64,000 bases of DNA from Phylloscopus collybita (taxonomy: Eukaryota; Chordata; Aves; Passeriformes; Phylloscopidae). The position numbers and the translations under genes are program-made. The DNA is taken from assembly GCA_027886175.1 (NCBI GenBank), contig JAJNNQ010000013.1, forward strand, positions 248,001 through 312,000. The letters are read 5' to 3'. Below are positions 1 to 12,166 of the stretch, in pieces. Numbering within the stretch: position 1 is the stretch's first letter; every line of letters starts with the position of its first letter. Under the pieces are notes generated by a model that did not search any database, had not been told where the DNA came from, and was given only the letters and a program-made list of their open reading frames with translations.

Positions 1-236
1 TTTTTTTTTTTTTTCCATTTTACTTCTGAGACATCTTCTCCTATCTCTTGTTTTGCATGGCTTCCCTGATTCCAGGATTTAAATTGGAGTCATTTTTGGT
101 AAGTCTTGGCCGTTTTCAGTGGCCCTCATTTCATCTCAGTCTCTTTGGTGGCAATCACTCCATTTCCAAATTTTCTCGGTTTTTTTCGCTTGCGCTGTTT
201 TGGGTCATATCTCCTTTCCAGAGGGGTTGTTAGACT

Positions 237-649
237 TTGTTCTCTGATTTCAAGATTTCGTTCCCTTTCCTGAAAGGAAGACTTTCCTTTCAGGAAAGGG
301 AACGAAATCTTGCGATTTTAATGAGCATTAATTGGGCGAGCTTCCGTGCATTTCCCTGCACTTCTGGCCACCCCATTCACTTTTATGGTTTTCGCTTGCT
401 TCTGTCATTTTTCCATGGTTTTTTTTTCCATTTCACTTCTGAGATATCTTCTCCTATCTCTTGTTTTGCATGGCTTCCCTGATTCCAGGATTTAAATTGG
501 AGTCATTTTTGGTAAGTCTTGGCCTTTTTCAGTGGCCCTCATTTCATCTCAGTCTTTTTGGTGGCAATCACTCCATTTCCAAATTTTCTCGGTTTTTTTC
601 GCTTGCGCTGTTTTGGGTCATATCTCCTTTCCAGAGGGGTTGTTAGACT
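237..649. repeat. Representative satellite monomer (413 bp)
   Basis: Starting at the common landmark, the unit contains in order: the palindrome (251-312); TTTTAATGAGCATTAATTGG; a GC-richer stretch with CACTTCTGGCCACCCC; TTTTATGGTTTTCGCTTGCTTCTGTCA; a variable linker with a poly-T tract; CATTTCACTTCTGAGAYATCTTCTCC; TTTTGCATGGCTTCCCTGATTCC; ATTTAAATTGGAGTCATTTTTGGTAAGTC; TTTTTCAGTGGCCCTCATTT; GGTGGCAATCACTCC; TTTTCTCGG with a T7 run; and CGCTTGCGCTGTTTTGGGTC. The linker after CTGTCA is the best subtype marker: a CCATGG type, an ATTTTTTG type, a long T-run type and a TTGTTCCATTTAAC type. Within the monomer, TTTTCGCTTGCTTCTGTCA resembles TTTTCGCTTGCGCTGTTTTGGG, suggesting an older internal duplication. 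Confidence 0.9.
251..312. repeat. Monomer palindrome, 29-bp perfect arms with 4-nt loop
   Basis: The left arm runs from CAAGATTTCG to GAAAGGAA (251-279), the loop is GACT (280-283), and the right arm (284-312) is its exact reverse complement ending CGAAATCTTG. Each arm contains a smaller inverted repeat, CCTTTC-CT-GAAAGG, so the site can fold as one long hairpin or as smaller stems. Nearly every monomer carries this element, giving a potential cruciform about every 412 bp. Variants include a 6-bp shorter right side (for example near 1105-1125), a double CTTTCCGGAAAG form (near 1505-1530), and two flipped copies annotated separately. Strong dyad symmetry is a known feature of some vertebrate centromeric satellites; a role here is inference. 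Confidence 0.93.
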
Positions 650-1608
650 TTGTTCTCTGATTTCAAGATTTCGTTCCCTTTCCTGAAAGGAAGACTTTCC
701 TTTCAGGAAAGGGAACGAAATCTTGCGATTTTAATGAGCATTAATTGGGCAAGCTTCCGTCCATTTCCCTGCACTTCTGGCCACCCCATTCACTTTTATG
801 GTTTTCGCTTGCTTCTGTCATTTTTTATTTTTTGTTTTTTTCCATTTCACTTCTGAGATATCTTCTCCTATCTCTAGTTTTGCATGGCTTCCCTGATTCC
901 AGGATTTAAATTGGAGTCATTTTTGGTAAGTCTTGGCCTTTTTCAGTGGCCCTCATTTCATCTCAGTCTCTTTGGTGGCAATCACTCCATTTCCAAATTT
1001 TCTCGGTTTTTTTCGCTTGCGCTGTTTTGGGTCATATCTCCTTTCCAGAGGGGTTGTTAGACTTTGTTCTCTGATTTCAAGATTTCGTTCCCTTTCCTGA
1101 AAGGAAGACTTTCCGGAAAGGGAACGAAATCTTGCGATTTTAATGAGCATTAATTGGGCAAGCTTCCGTCCATTTCCCTGCACTTCTGGCCACCCCATTC
1201 ACTTTTATGGTTTTCGCTTGCTTTTGTCATTTTTCCATGGTTTTTTTTTTTCCATTTCACTTCTGAGATATCTTCTCCTATCTCTTGTTTTGCATGGCTT
1301 CCCTGATTCCAGGGTTTAAATTGGAGTCATTTTTGGAAAGTCTTGGCCTTTTTCAGTGGCCCTCATTTCATCTCAGTCTCTTTGGTGGCAATCACTCCAT
1401 TTCGTAATTTTCTCGGTTTTTTTCGCTTGCGCTGTTTTGGGTCATATCTCCTTTCCAGAGGGGTTGTTAGACTTTGTTCTCTGATTTCAAGATTTCGTTC
1501 CCTTTCCGGAAAGGAAGACTTTCCGGAAAGGGAATGAAATCTTGCAATTTTAATGAGCATTAATTGGGCAAGCTTCCGTCCATTTCCCTGCACTTCTGGC
1601 CACCCCAT
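650..1608. repeat. Three-monomer cassette, copy 1
   Basis: Diagnostic series: first a monomer with the ATTTTTTATTTTTTG linker, then one with the 6-bp-shortened palindrome (AAGACTTTCCGGAAAGG), then one with CATTTCGTAATTTTC and the double-CCGG palindrome followed by GGGAATGAAATC. The same ordered markers recur at 4760, 9289, 12167 and, partly, 13809, so the array evolves in blocks larger than one monomer. This copy differs from copy 2 in carrying TTTTTGGAAAGTC where most monomers read TTTTTGGTAAGTC. Confidence 0.8.
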
Positions 1609-3735
1609 TCACTTTTATGGTTTTCGCTTGCTTCTGTCATTTTTTATTTTTTTTTTTCCATTTCACTTCTGAGACATCTTCTCCTATCTCTTGTTTTGCA
1701 TGGCTTCCCTGATTCCAGGATTTAAATTGGAGTCATTTTTGGTAAGTCTTGGCCTTTTTCAGCGGCCCTCATTTCATCTCAGTCTCTTTGGTGGCAATCA
1801 CTCCATTTCCAAATTTTCTCGGTTTTTTTCGCTTGCGCTGTTTTGGGTCATATCTCCTTTCCAGAGGGGTTGTTAGACTTTGTTCTCTGATTTCAAGATT
1901 TCGTTCCCTTTCCTGAAAGGAAGACTTTCCTTTCAGGAAAGGGAACGAAATCTTGCGATTTTAATGAGCATTAATTGGGCAAGCTTCCGTCCATTTCCCT
2001 GCACTTCTGGCCACCCCATTCACTTTTATGGTTTTCGCTTGCTTCTGTCATTTTTTATTTTTTTTTTTTCCATTTCACTTCTGAGACATCTTCTCCCATC
2101 TCTTGTTTTGCATGGCTTCCCTGATTCCAGGATTTAAATTGGAGTAATTTTTGGTAAGTCTTGGCCTTTTTCAGTGGCCCTCATTTCATCTCAGTCTCTT
2201 TGGTGGCAATCACTCCATTTGCAAATTTTCTCGGTTTTTTTCGCTTGCGCTGTTTTGGGTCATATCTCCTTTCCAGAGGGGTTGTTAGACTTTGTTCTCT
2301 GATTTCAAGATTTCGTTCCCTTTCCTGAAAGGAAGACTTTCCTTTCAGGAAAGGGAACGAAATCTTGCGATTTTAATGAGCATTAATTGGGCAAGCTTCC
2401 GTCTATTTCCCTGCACTTCTGGCCACCCCATTCACTTTTATGGTTTGCGCTTGCTTTTGTCATTATTCCATGGGATTTTTTTCCATTTCACTTCTGAGAC
2501 ATCTTCTCCTATCTCTTGTTTTGCATGGCTTCCCTGATTCCAGGATTTAAATTGGAGTCATTTTTGGTAAGTCTTGGCCGTTTTCAGTGGCCCTCATTTC
2601 ATCTCAGTCTCTTTGGTGGCAATCACTCCATTTCCAAATTTTCTCGGTTTTTTTCGCTTGCGCTGTTTTGGGTCATATCTCCTTTCCAGAGGGGTTGTTA
2701 GACTTTGTTCTCTGATTTCAAGATTTCGTTCCCTTTCCTGAAAGGAAGACTTTCCTTTCAGGAAAGGGAACGAAATCTTGCGATTTTAATGAGCATTAAT
2801 TGGGCAAGCTTCCTTCCATTTCTCTGCACTTCTGGCCACCCCATTCACTTTTATAGTTTTCGCTTGCTTTTGTCATTTTTCCATGGTTTTTTTTCCATTT
2901 CACTTCTGAGACATCTTCTCCTATCTCTTGTTTTGCATGGCTTCCCTGATTCCAGGATTTAAATTGGAGTCATTTTTGGTAAGTCTTGGCCGTTTTCAGT
3001 GGCCCTCATTTCATCTCAGTCTCTTTGGTGGCAATCACTCCATTTCCAAATTTTCTCGGTTTTTTTCGCTTGCGCTGTTTTGGGTCATATCTCCTTTCCA
3101 GAGGGGTTGTTAGACTTTGTTCTCTGATTTCAAGATTTCGTTCCCTTTCCTGAAAGGAAGACTTTCCTTTCAGGAAAGGGAACGAAATCTTGCGATTTTA
3201 ATGAGCATTAATTGGGCAAGCTTCCTTCCATTTCTCTGCACTTCTGGCCACCCCATTCACTTTTATAGTTTTCGCTTGCTTTTGTCATTTTTCCATGGTT
3301 TTTTTTCCATTTCACTTCTGAGACATCTTCTCCCATCTCTTGTTTTGCATGGCTTCCCTGATTCCAGGATTTAAATTGGAGTCATTTTTGGTAAGTCTTG
3401 GCCTTTTTCAGTGGCCCTCATTTCATCTCAGTCTCTTTGGTGGCAATCACTCCATTTCCAAATTTTCTCGGTTTTTTTCGCTTGCGCTGTTTTGGGTCGT
3501 ATCTCCTTTCCAGAGGGGTTGTTAGACTTTGTTCTCTGATTTCAAGATTTCGTTCCCTTTCCTGAAAGGAAGACTTTCCTTTCAGGAAAGAGAACGAAAT
3601 CTTGCGATTTTAATGAGCATTAATTGGGCAAGCTTCCGTCCATTTCCCTGCACTTCTGGCCACCCCATTCACTTTTATGGTTTTCGCTTGCTTCTGTCAT
3701 TTTTCCATGGTTTTTTTTTCCATTTCACTTCTGAG
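1300..3735. repeat. Higher-order duplicated block A (partner 6646-9082)
   Basis: About six monomers are repeated 5346-5347 bp to the right. Shared private variants include TTTTTGGAAAGTC, GGAGTAATTTTTGG, CCATTTGCAAATT, TTATTCCATGGGA, CTTCCTTCCATTTCTCTGC with TTTTATAGTTTTC, and GGGTCGTATC. Similarity drops at about 3735, where the next monomer changes subtype. The single-base offset change comes from a poly-T length difference. Confidence 0.8.
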
Positions 3736-4299
3736 ATATCTTCTCCTAACTCTTGTTTTGCATGGCTTCCCTGATTCCAGGGTTTAAATTGGAGTCATTT
3801 TTGGTAAGTCTTGGCCTTTTTCAGTGGCCCTCATTTCATCTCAGTCTCTTTGGTGGCAATCACTCCATTTCCAAATTGTCTCGGTTTTTTTCGCTCGCGC
3901 TGTTTTGGGTCATATCTCCTTTCCAGAGGGGTTGTTAGACTTTGTTCTCTGATTTCAAGATTTCGTTCCCTTTCCTGAAAGGAAGACTTTCCGGAAAGGG
4001 AACGAAATCTTGCGATTTTAATGAGCATTAATTGGGCAAGCTTCCGTCCATTTCCCTGCACTTCTGGCCACCCCATTCACTTTTATGGTTGTTGCTTGCT
4101 TCTGTCATTTTTTTTTTTTTTTTTCCATTTTACTTCTGAGACATCTTCTCCTATCTCTAGTTTTGCATGGCTTCCCTGATTCCAGGGTTTAAATTGGAGT
4201 CATTTTTGGTAAGTCTTGGCCTTTTTCAGTGGCCCTCATTTCATCTCAGTCTCTTCTGTGGCAATCACTCCATTTCCAAATTTTCTCGGTTTTTTTCGC

Positions 4300-5800
4300 T
4301 TGCGCTGTTTTGGGTCATATCTCCTTTCCAGAGGGGTTGTTAGACTTTGTTCTCTGATTTCAAGATTTCGTTCCCTTTCCTGAAAGGAAGACTTTCCTTT
4401 CAGGAAAGGGAACGAAATCTTGCGATTTTAATGAGCATTAATTGGGCAAGCTTCCGTCCATTTCCCTGCACTTCTGGCCACCCCATTCACTTTTATGGTT
4501 TTCGCTTGCTTCTGTCATTTTTCCATGGTTTTTTTTTCCATTTCACTTCTGAGACATCTTCTCCTAACTCTTGTTTTGCATGGCTTCCCTGATTCCAGGA
4601 TTTAAATTGGAGTCATTTTTGGTAAGTCTTGGCCGTTTTCAGTGGCCCTCATTTCATCTCAGTCTCTTTGGTGGCAATCACTCCATTTCCAAATTTTCTC
4701 GGTTTTTTTTGCTTGCGCTGTTTTGGGTCATATCTCCTTTCCAGAGGGGTTGTTAGACTTTGTTCTCTGATTTCAAGATTTCGTTCCCTTTCCTGAAAGG
4801 AAGACTTTCCTTTCAGGAAAGGGAACGAAATCTTGCGATTTTAATGAGCATTAATTGGGCAAGCTTCCGTCCATTTCCCTGCACTTCTGGCCACCCCATT
4901 CACTTTTATGGTTTTCGCTTGCTTCTGTCATTTTTTATTTTTTGTTTTTTTCCATTTCACTTCTGAGATATCTTCTCCTATCTCTAGTTTTGCATGGCTT
5001 CCCTGATTCCAGGATTTAAATTGGAGTCATTTTTGGTAAGTCTTGGCCTTTTTCAGTGGCCCTCATTTCATCTCAGTCTCTTTGGTGGCAATCACTCCAT
5101 TTCCAAATTTTCTCGGTTTTTTTCGCTTGCGCTGTTTTGGGTCATATCTCCTTTCCAGAGGGGTTGTTAGACTTTGTTCTCTGATTTCAAGATTTCGTTC
5201 CCTTTCCTGAAAGGAAGACTTTCCGGAAAGGGAACGAAATCTTGCGATTTTAATGAGCATTAATTGGGCAAGCTTCCGTCCATTTCCCTGCACTTCTGGC
5301 CACCCCATTCACTTTTATGGTTTTCGCTTGCTTTTGTCATTTTTCCATGGTTTTTTTTTTTTCCATTTCACTTCTGAGATATCTTCTCCTATCTCTTGTT
5401 TTGCATGGCTTCCCTGATTCCAGGGTTTAAATTGGAGTCATTTTTGGTAAGTCTTGGCCTTTTTCAGTGGCCCTCATTTCATCTCAGTCTCTTTGGTGGC
5501 AATCACTCCATTTCGTAATTTTCTCGGTTTTTTTCGCTTGCGCTGTTTTGGGTCATATCTCCTTTCCAGAGGGGTTGTTAGACTTTGTTCTCTGATTTCA
5601 AGATTTCGTTCCCTTTCCGGAAAGGAAGACTTTCCGGAAAGGGAATGAAATCTTTCAATTTTAATGAGCATTAATTGGGCAAGCTTCCGTCCATTTCCCT
5701 GCACTTCTGGCCACCCCATTCACTTTTATGGTTTTCGCTTGCTTCTGTCATTTTTTTTTTTTTTTTTTCCATTTCACTTCTGAGACATCTTCTCCTATCT
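4300..5800. repeat. Higher-order duplicated block B (partner 8829-10329)
   Basis: About 3.6 monomers repeat at an offset of 4529 bp. Shared markers include CTCCTAACTCTTG, GGCCGTTTTCAG, the T8-GCTTGCGC run (CGGTTTTTTTTGCTTGCGC) and the whole three-monomer cassette. Block A's partner ends where block B's partner continues, so the 6.6-10.3 kb segment is a composite of two older segments. Confidence 0.75.
4760..5719. repeat. Three-monomer cassette, copy 2
   Basis: Same ordered subtype markers as 650-1608, displaced by 4110-4111 bp. It carries the private variant AAATCTTTCAATTTT in its third monomer, shared with the copy at 9289, so copies 2 and 3 are sister duplicates. Confidence 0.8.
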
Positions 5801-8800
5801 CTTGTTTTGCATGGCTTCCCTGATTCCAGGGTTTAAATTGGAGTCATTTTTGGAAAGTCTTGGCCTTTTTCAGTGGCCCTCATTTCATCTCAGTCTCTTT
5901 GGTGGCAATCACTCCATTTCGTAATTTTCTCGGTTTTTTTCGCTTGCGCTGTTTTGGGTCATATCTCCTTTCCAGAGGGGTTGTTAGACTTTGTTCTCTG
6001 ATTTCAAGATTTCGTTCCCTTTCCTGAAAGGAAGACTTTCCTTTCAGGAAAGGGAACGAAATCTTGCGATTTTAATGAGCATTAATTGGGCAAGCTTCCG
6101 TCCATTTCCCTGCACTTCTGGCCACCCCATTCACTTTTATGGTTTTCGCTTGCTTCTGTCATTTTTTATTTTTTGTTTTTTTCCATTTCACTTCTGAGAT
6201 ATCTTCTCCTATCTCTAGTTTTGCATGGCTTCCCTGATTCCAGGATTTAAATTGGAGTCATTTTTGGTAAGTCTTGGCCTTTTTCAGTGGCCCTCATTTC
6301 ATCTCAGTCTCTTTGGTGGCAATCACTCCATTTCCAAATTTTCTCGGTTTTTTTCGCTTGCGCTGTTTTGGGTCATATCTCCTTTCCAGAGGGGTTGTTA
6401 GACTTTGTTCTCTGATTTCAAGATTTCGTTCCCTTTCCTGAAAGGAAGACTTTCCTTTCAGGAAAGGGAACGAAATCTTGCGATTTTAATGAGCATTAAT
6501 TGGGCAAGCTTCCGTCCATTTCCCTGCACTTCTGGCCACCCCATTCACTTTTATGGTTTTCGCTTGCTTTTGTCATTTTTCCATGGTTTTTTTTTTTCCA
6601 TTTCACTTCTGAGACATCTTCTCCTATCTCTTGTTTTGCATGGCTTCCCTGATTCCAGGGTTTAAATTGGAGTCATTTTTGGAAAGTCTTGGCCTTTTTC
6701 AGTGGCCCTCATTTCATCTCAGTCTCTTTGGTGGCAATCACTCCATTTCGTAATTTTCTCGGTTTTTTTCGCTTGCGCTGTTTTGGGTCATATCTCCTTT
6801 CCAGAGGGGTTGTTAGACTTTGTTCTCTGATTTCAAGATTTCGTTCCCTTTCCGGAAAGGAAGACTTTCCGGAAAGGGAATGAAATCTTGCAATTTTAAT
6901 GAGCATTAATTGGGCAAGCTTCCGTCCATTTCCCTGCACTTCTGGCCACCCCATTCACTTTTATGGTTTTCGCTTGCTTCTGTCATTTTTTATTTTTTTT
7001 TTTCCATTTCACTTCTGAGACATCTTCTCCTATCTCTTGTTTTGCATGGCTTCCCTGATTCCAGGATTTAAATTGGAGTCATTTTTGGTAAGTCTTGGCC
7101 TTTTTCAGCGGCCCTCATTTCATCTCAGTCTCTTTGGTGGCAATCACTCCATTTCCAAATTTTCTCGGTTTTTTTCGCTTGCGCTGTTTTGGGTCATATC
7201 TCCTTTCCAGAGGGGTTGTTAGACTTTGTTCTCTGATTTCAAGATTTCGTTCCCTTTCCTGAAAGGAAGACTTTCCTTTCAGGAAAGGGAACGAAATCTT
7301 GCGATTTTAATGAGCATTAATTGGGCAAGCTTCCGTCCATTTCCCTGCACTTCTGGCCACCCCATTCACTTTTATGGTTTTCGCTTGCTTCTGTCATTTT
7401 TTATTTTTTTTTTTTCCATTTCACTTCTGAGACATCTTCTCCCATCTCTTGTTTTGCATGGCTTCCCTGATTCCAGGATTTAAATTGGAGTAATTTTTGG
7501 TAAGTCTTGGCCTTTTTCAGTGGCCCTCATTTCATCTCAGTCTCTTTGGTGGCAATCACTCCATTTGCAAATTTTCTCGGTTTTTTTCGCTTGCGCTGTT
7601 TTGGGTCATATCTCCTTTCCAGAGGGGTTGTTAGACTTTGTTCTCTGATTTCAAGATTTCGTTCCCTTTCCTGAAAGGAAGACTTTCCTTTCAGGAAAGG
7701 GAACGAAATCTTGCGATTTTAATGAGCATTAATTGGGCAAGCTTCCGTCCATTTCCCTGCACTTCTGGCCACCCCATTCACTTTTATGGTTTGCGCTTGC
7801 TTTTGTCATTATTCCATGGGATTTTTTTCCATTTCACTTCTGAGACATCTTCTCCTATCTCTTGTTTTGCATGGCTTCCCTGATTCCAGGATTTAAATTG
7901 GAGTCATTTTTGGTAAGTCTTGGCCGTTTTCAGTGGCCCTCATTTCATCTCAGTCTCTTTGGTGGCAATCACTCCATTTCCAAATTTTCTCGGTTTTTTT
8001 CGCTTGCGCTGTTTTGGGTCATATCTCCTTTCCAGAGGGGTTGTTAGACTTTGTTCTCTGATTTCAAGATTTCGTTCCCTTTCCTGAAAGGAAGACTTTC
8101 CTTTCAGGAAAGGGAACGAAATCTTGCGATTTTAATGAGCATTAATTGGGCAAGCTTCCTTCCATTTCTCTGCACTTCTGGCCACCCCATTCACTTTTAT
8201 AGTTTTCGCTTGCTTTTGTCATTTTTCCATGGTTTTTTTTCCATTTCACTTCTGAGACATCTTCTCCTATCTCTTGTTTTGCATGGCTTCCCTGATTCCA
8301 GGATTTAAATTGGAGTCATTTTTGGTAAGTCTTGGCCGTTTTCAGTGGCCCTCATTTCATCTCAGTCTCTTTGGTGGCAATCACTCCATTTCCAAATTTT
8401 CTCGGTTTTTTTCGCTTGCGCTGTTTTGGGTCATATCTCCTTTCCAGAGGGGTTGTTAGACTTTGTTCTCTGATTTCAAGATTTCGTTCCCTTTCCTGAA
8501 AGGAAGACTTTCCTTTCAGGAAAGGGAACGAAATCTTGCGATTTTAATGAGCATTAATTGGGCAAGCTTCCTTCCATTTCTCTGCACTTCTGGCCACCCC
8601 ATTCACTTTTATAGTTTTCGCTTGCTTTTGTCATTTTTCCATGGTTTTTTTTTCCATTTCACTTCTGAGACATCTTCTCCCATCTCTTGTTTTGCATGGC
8701 TTCCCTGATTCCAGGATTTAAATTGGAGTCATTTTTGGTAAGTCTTGGCCTTTTTCAGTGGCCCTCATTTCATCTCAGTCTCTTTGGTGGCAATCACTCC

Positions 8801-9288
8801 ATTTCCAAATTTTCTCGGTTTTTTTCGCTTGCGCTGTTTTGGGTCGTATCTCCTTTCCAGAGGGGTTGTTAGACTTTGTTCTCTGATTTCAAGATTTCGT
8901 TCCCTTTCCTGAAAGGAAGACTTTCCTTTCAGGAAAGGGAACGAAATCTTGCGATTTTAATGAGCATTAATTGGGCAAGCTTCCGTCCATTTCCCTGCAC
9001 TTCTGGCCACCCCATTCACTTTTATGGTTTTCGCTTGCTTCTGTCATTTTTCCATGGTTTTTTTTTCCATTTCACTTCTGAGACATCTTCTCCTAACTCT
9101 TGTTTTGCATGGCTTCCCTGATTCCAGGATTTAAATTGGAGTCATTTTTGGTAAGTCTTGGCCGTTTTCAGTGGCCCTCATTTCATCTCAGTCTCTTTGG
9201 TGGCAATCACTCCATTTCCAAATTTTCTCGGTTTTTTTTGCTTGCGCTGTTTTGGGTCATATCTCCTTTCCAGAGGGGTTGTTAGACT

Positions 9289-10248
9289 TTGTTCTCTGAT
9301 TTCAAGATTTCGTTCCCTTTCCTGAAAGGAAGACTTTCCTTTCAGGAAAGGGAACGAAATCTTGCGATTTTAATGAGCATTAATTGGGCAAGCTTCCGTC
9401 CATTTCCCTGCACTTCTGGCCACCCCATTCACTTTTATGGTTTTCGCTTGCTTCTGTCATTTTTTATTTTTTGTTTTTTTCCATTTCACTTCTGAGATAT
9501 CTTCTCCTATCTCTAGTTTTGCATGGCTTCCCTGATTCCAGGATTTAAATTGGAGTCATTTTTGGTAAGTCTTGGCCTTTTTCAGTGGCCCTCATTTCAT
9601 CTCAGTCTCTTTGGTGGCAATCACTCCATTTCCAAATTTTCTCGGTTTTTTTCGCTTGCGCTGTTTTGGGTCATATCTCCTTTCCAGAGGGGTTGTTAGA
9701 CTTTGTTCTCTGATTTCAAGATTTCGTTCCCTTTCCTGAAAGGAAGACTTTCCGGAAAGGGAACGAAATCTTGCGATTTTAATGAGCATTAATTGGGCAA
9801 GCTTCCGTCCATTTCCCTGCACTTCTGGCCACCCCATTCACTTTTATGGTTTTCGCTTGCTTTTGTCATTTTTCCATGGTTTTTTTTTTTTCCATTTCAC
9901 TTCTGAGATATCTTCTCCTATCTCTTGTTTTGCATGGCTTCCCTGATTCCAGGGTTTAAATTGGAGTCATTTTTGGTAAGTCTTGGCCTTTTTCAGTGGC
10001 CCTCATTTCATCTCAGTCTCTTTGGTGGCAATCACTCCATTTCGTAATTTTCTCGGTTTTTTTCGCTTGCGCTGTTTTGGGTCATATCTCCTTTCCAGAG
10101 GGGTTGTTAGACTTTGTTCTCTGATTTCAAGATTTCGTTCCCTTTCCGGAAAGGAAGACTTTCCGGAAAGGGAATGAAATCTTTCAATTTTAATGAGCAT
10201 TAATTGGGCAAGCTTCCGTCCATTTCCCTGCACTTCTGGCCACCCCAT
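9289..10248. repeat. Three-monomer cassette, copy 3
   Basis: All markers lie exactly 4529 bp from those of copy 2, including the private variant AAATCTTTCAATTTT. It belongs to the larger duplicated block 4300-5800 / 8829-10329. Confidence 0.8.
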
Positions 10249-12166
10249 TCACTTTTATGGTTTTCGCTTGCTTCTGTCATTTTTTTTTTTTTTTTTTCCA
10301 TTTCACTTCTGAGACATCTTCTCCTATCTCTTGTTTTGCATGGCTTCCCTGATTCCAGGATTTAAATTGGAGTCATTTTTGGTAAGTCTTGGCCTTTTTC
10401 AGCGGCCCTCATTTCATCTCAGTCTCTTTGGTGGCAATCACTCCATTTCCAAATTTTCTCGGTTTTTTTCGCTTGCGCTGTTTTGGGTCATATCTCCTTT
10501 CCAGAGGGGTTGTTAGACTTTGTTCTCTGATTTCAAGATTTCGTTCCCTTTCCTGAAAGGAAGACTTTCCTTTCAGGAAAGGGAACGAAATCTTGCGATT
10601 TTAATGAGCATTAATTGGGCAAGCTTCCGTCCATTTCCCTGCACTTCTGGCCACCCCATTCACTTTTATGGTTTGCGCTTGCTTCTGTCATTTTTTATTT
10701 TTTTTTTTTCCATTTCACTTCTGAGACATCTTCTCCCATCTCTTGTTTTGCATGGCTTCCCTGATTCCAGGATTTAAATTGGAGTCATTTTTGGTAAGTC
10801 TTGGCCTTTTTCAGTGGCCCTCATTTCATCTCAGTCTCTTTGGTGGCAATCACTCCATTTCCAAATTTTCTCGGTTTTTTTCGCTTGCGCTGTTTTGGGT
10901 CATATCTCCTTTCCAGAGGGGTTGTTAGACTTTGTTCTCTGATTTCAAGATTTCGTTCCCTTTCCTGAAAGGAAGACTTTCCTTTCAGGAAAGGGAACGA
11001 AATCTTGCGATTTTAATGAGCATTAATTGGGCAAGCTTCCGTCCATTTCCCTGCACTTCTGGCCACCCCATTCACTTTTATGGTTTGCGCTTGCTTTTGT
11101 CATTATTCCATGGGATTTTTTTCCATTTCACTTCTGAGACATCTTCTCCCATCTCTTGTTTTGCATGGCTTCCCTGATTCCAGGATTTAAATTGGAGTCA
11201 TTTTTGGTAAGTCTTGGCCTTTTGCAGTGGCCCTCATTTCATCTCAGTCTCTTTGGTGGCGATCACTCCATTTCCAAATTGTCTCGGTTTTTTTCACTTG
11301 CGCTGTTTTGGGTCATATCTCCTTTCCAGAGGGGTTGTTAGACTTTGTTCTCTGATTTCAAGATTTCGTTCCCTTTCCTGAAAGGAAGACTTTCCTTTCA
11401 GGACAGAGAACGAAATCTTGCGATTTTAATGAGCATCAATTGGGCAAGCTTCCGTCCATTTCCCTGCACTTCTGGCCACCCCATTCACTTTTATGGTTTT
11501 CGCTTGCTTCTGTGATTTTTTTTTTTTTTTTCCATTTCACTTCTTCGACATCTTCTCCTATCTCTTGTTTTGCATGGCTTCCCTTATTCCAGGATTTAAA
11601 TTGGAGTCATTTTTGGTAAGTCTTGGCCTTTTTCAGCGGCCCTCATTTCATCTCAGTCTCTTTGGTGGCAATCACTCCATTTCCAAATTTTCTCGTTTTT
11701 TTTCGCTTGCGCTGTTTTGGGTCATATCTCCTTTCCAGAGGGGTTGTTAGACTTTGTTCTCTGATTTCAAGATTTCGTTCCCTTTCCTGAAAGGAAGACT
11801 TTCCCTTCAGGAAAGGGAACGAAATCTTGCGATTTTAATGAGCATTAATTGGGCAAGCTTCCGTCCATTTCCCTGCACTTCTGGCCACCCCATTCACTTT
11901 TATGGTTTTCGCTTGCTTTTGTCATTTTTCCATGGTTTTTTTTTCCATTTCACTTCTGAGACATCTTCTCCTATCTCTTGTTTTGCATGGCTTCCCTGAT
12001 TCCAGGATTTAAATTGGAGTCATTTTTGGTAAGTCTTGGCCGTTTTCAGTGGCCCTCATTTCATCTCAGTCTCTTTGGTGGCAATCACTCCATTTCCAAA
12101 TTTTCTCGGTTTTTTTCGCTTGCGCTGTTTTGGGTCATATCTCCTTTCCAGAGGGGTTGTTAGACT

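Noticed and set aside
255..275. CENP-B box in the palindrome (TTTCGTTCCC)
   Set aside because: Only the TTCG half agrees; the required A and CGGG positions do not match on either strand.
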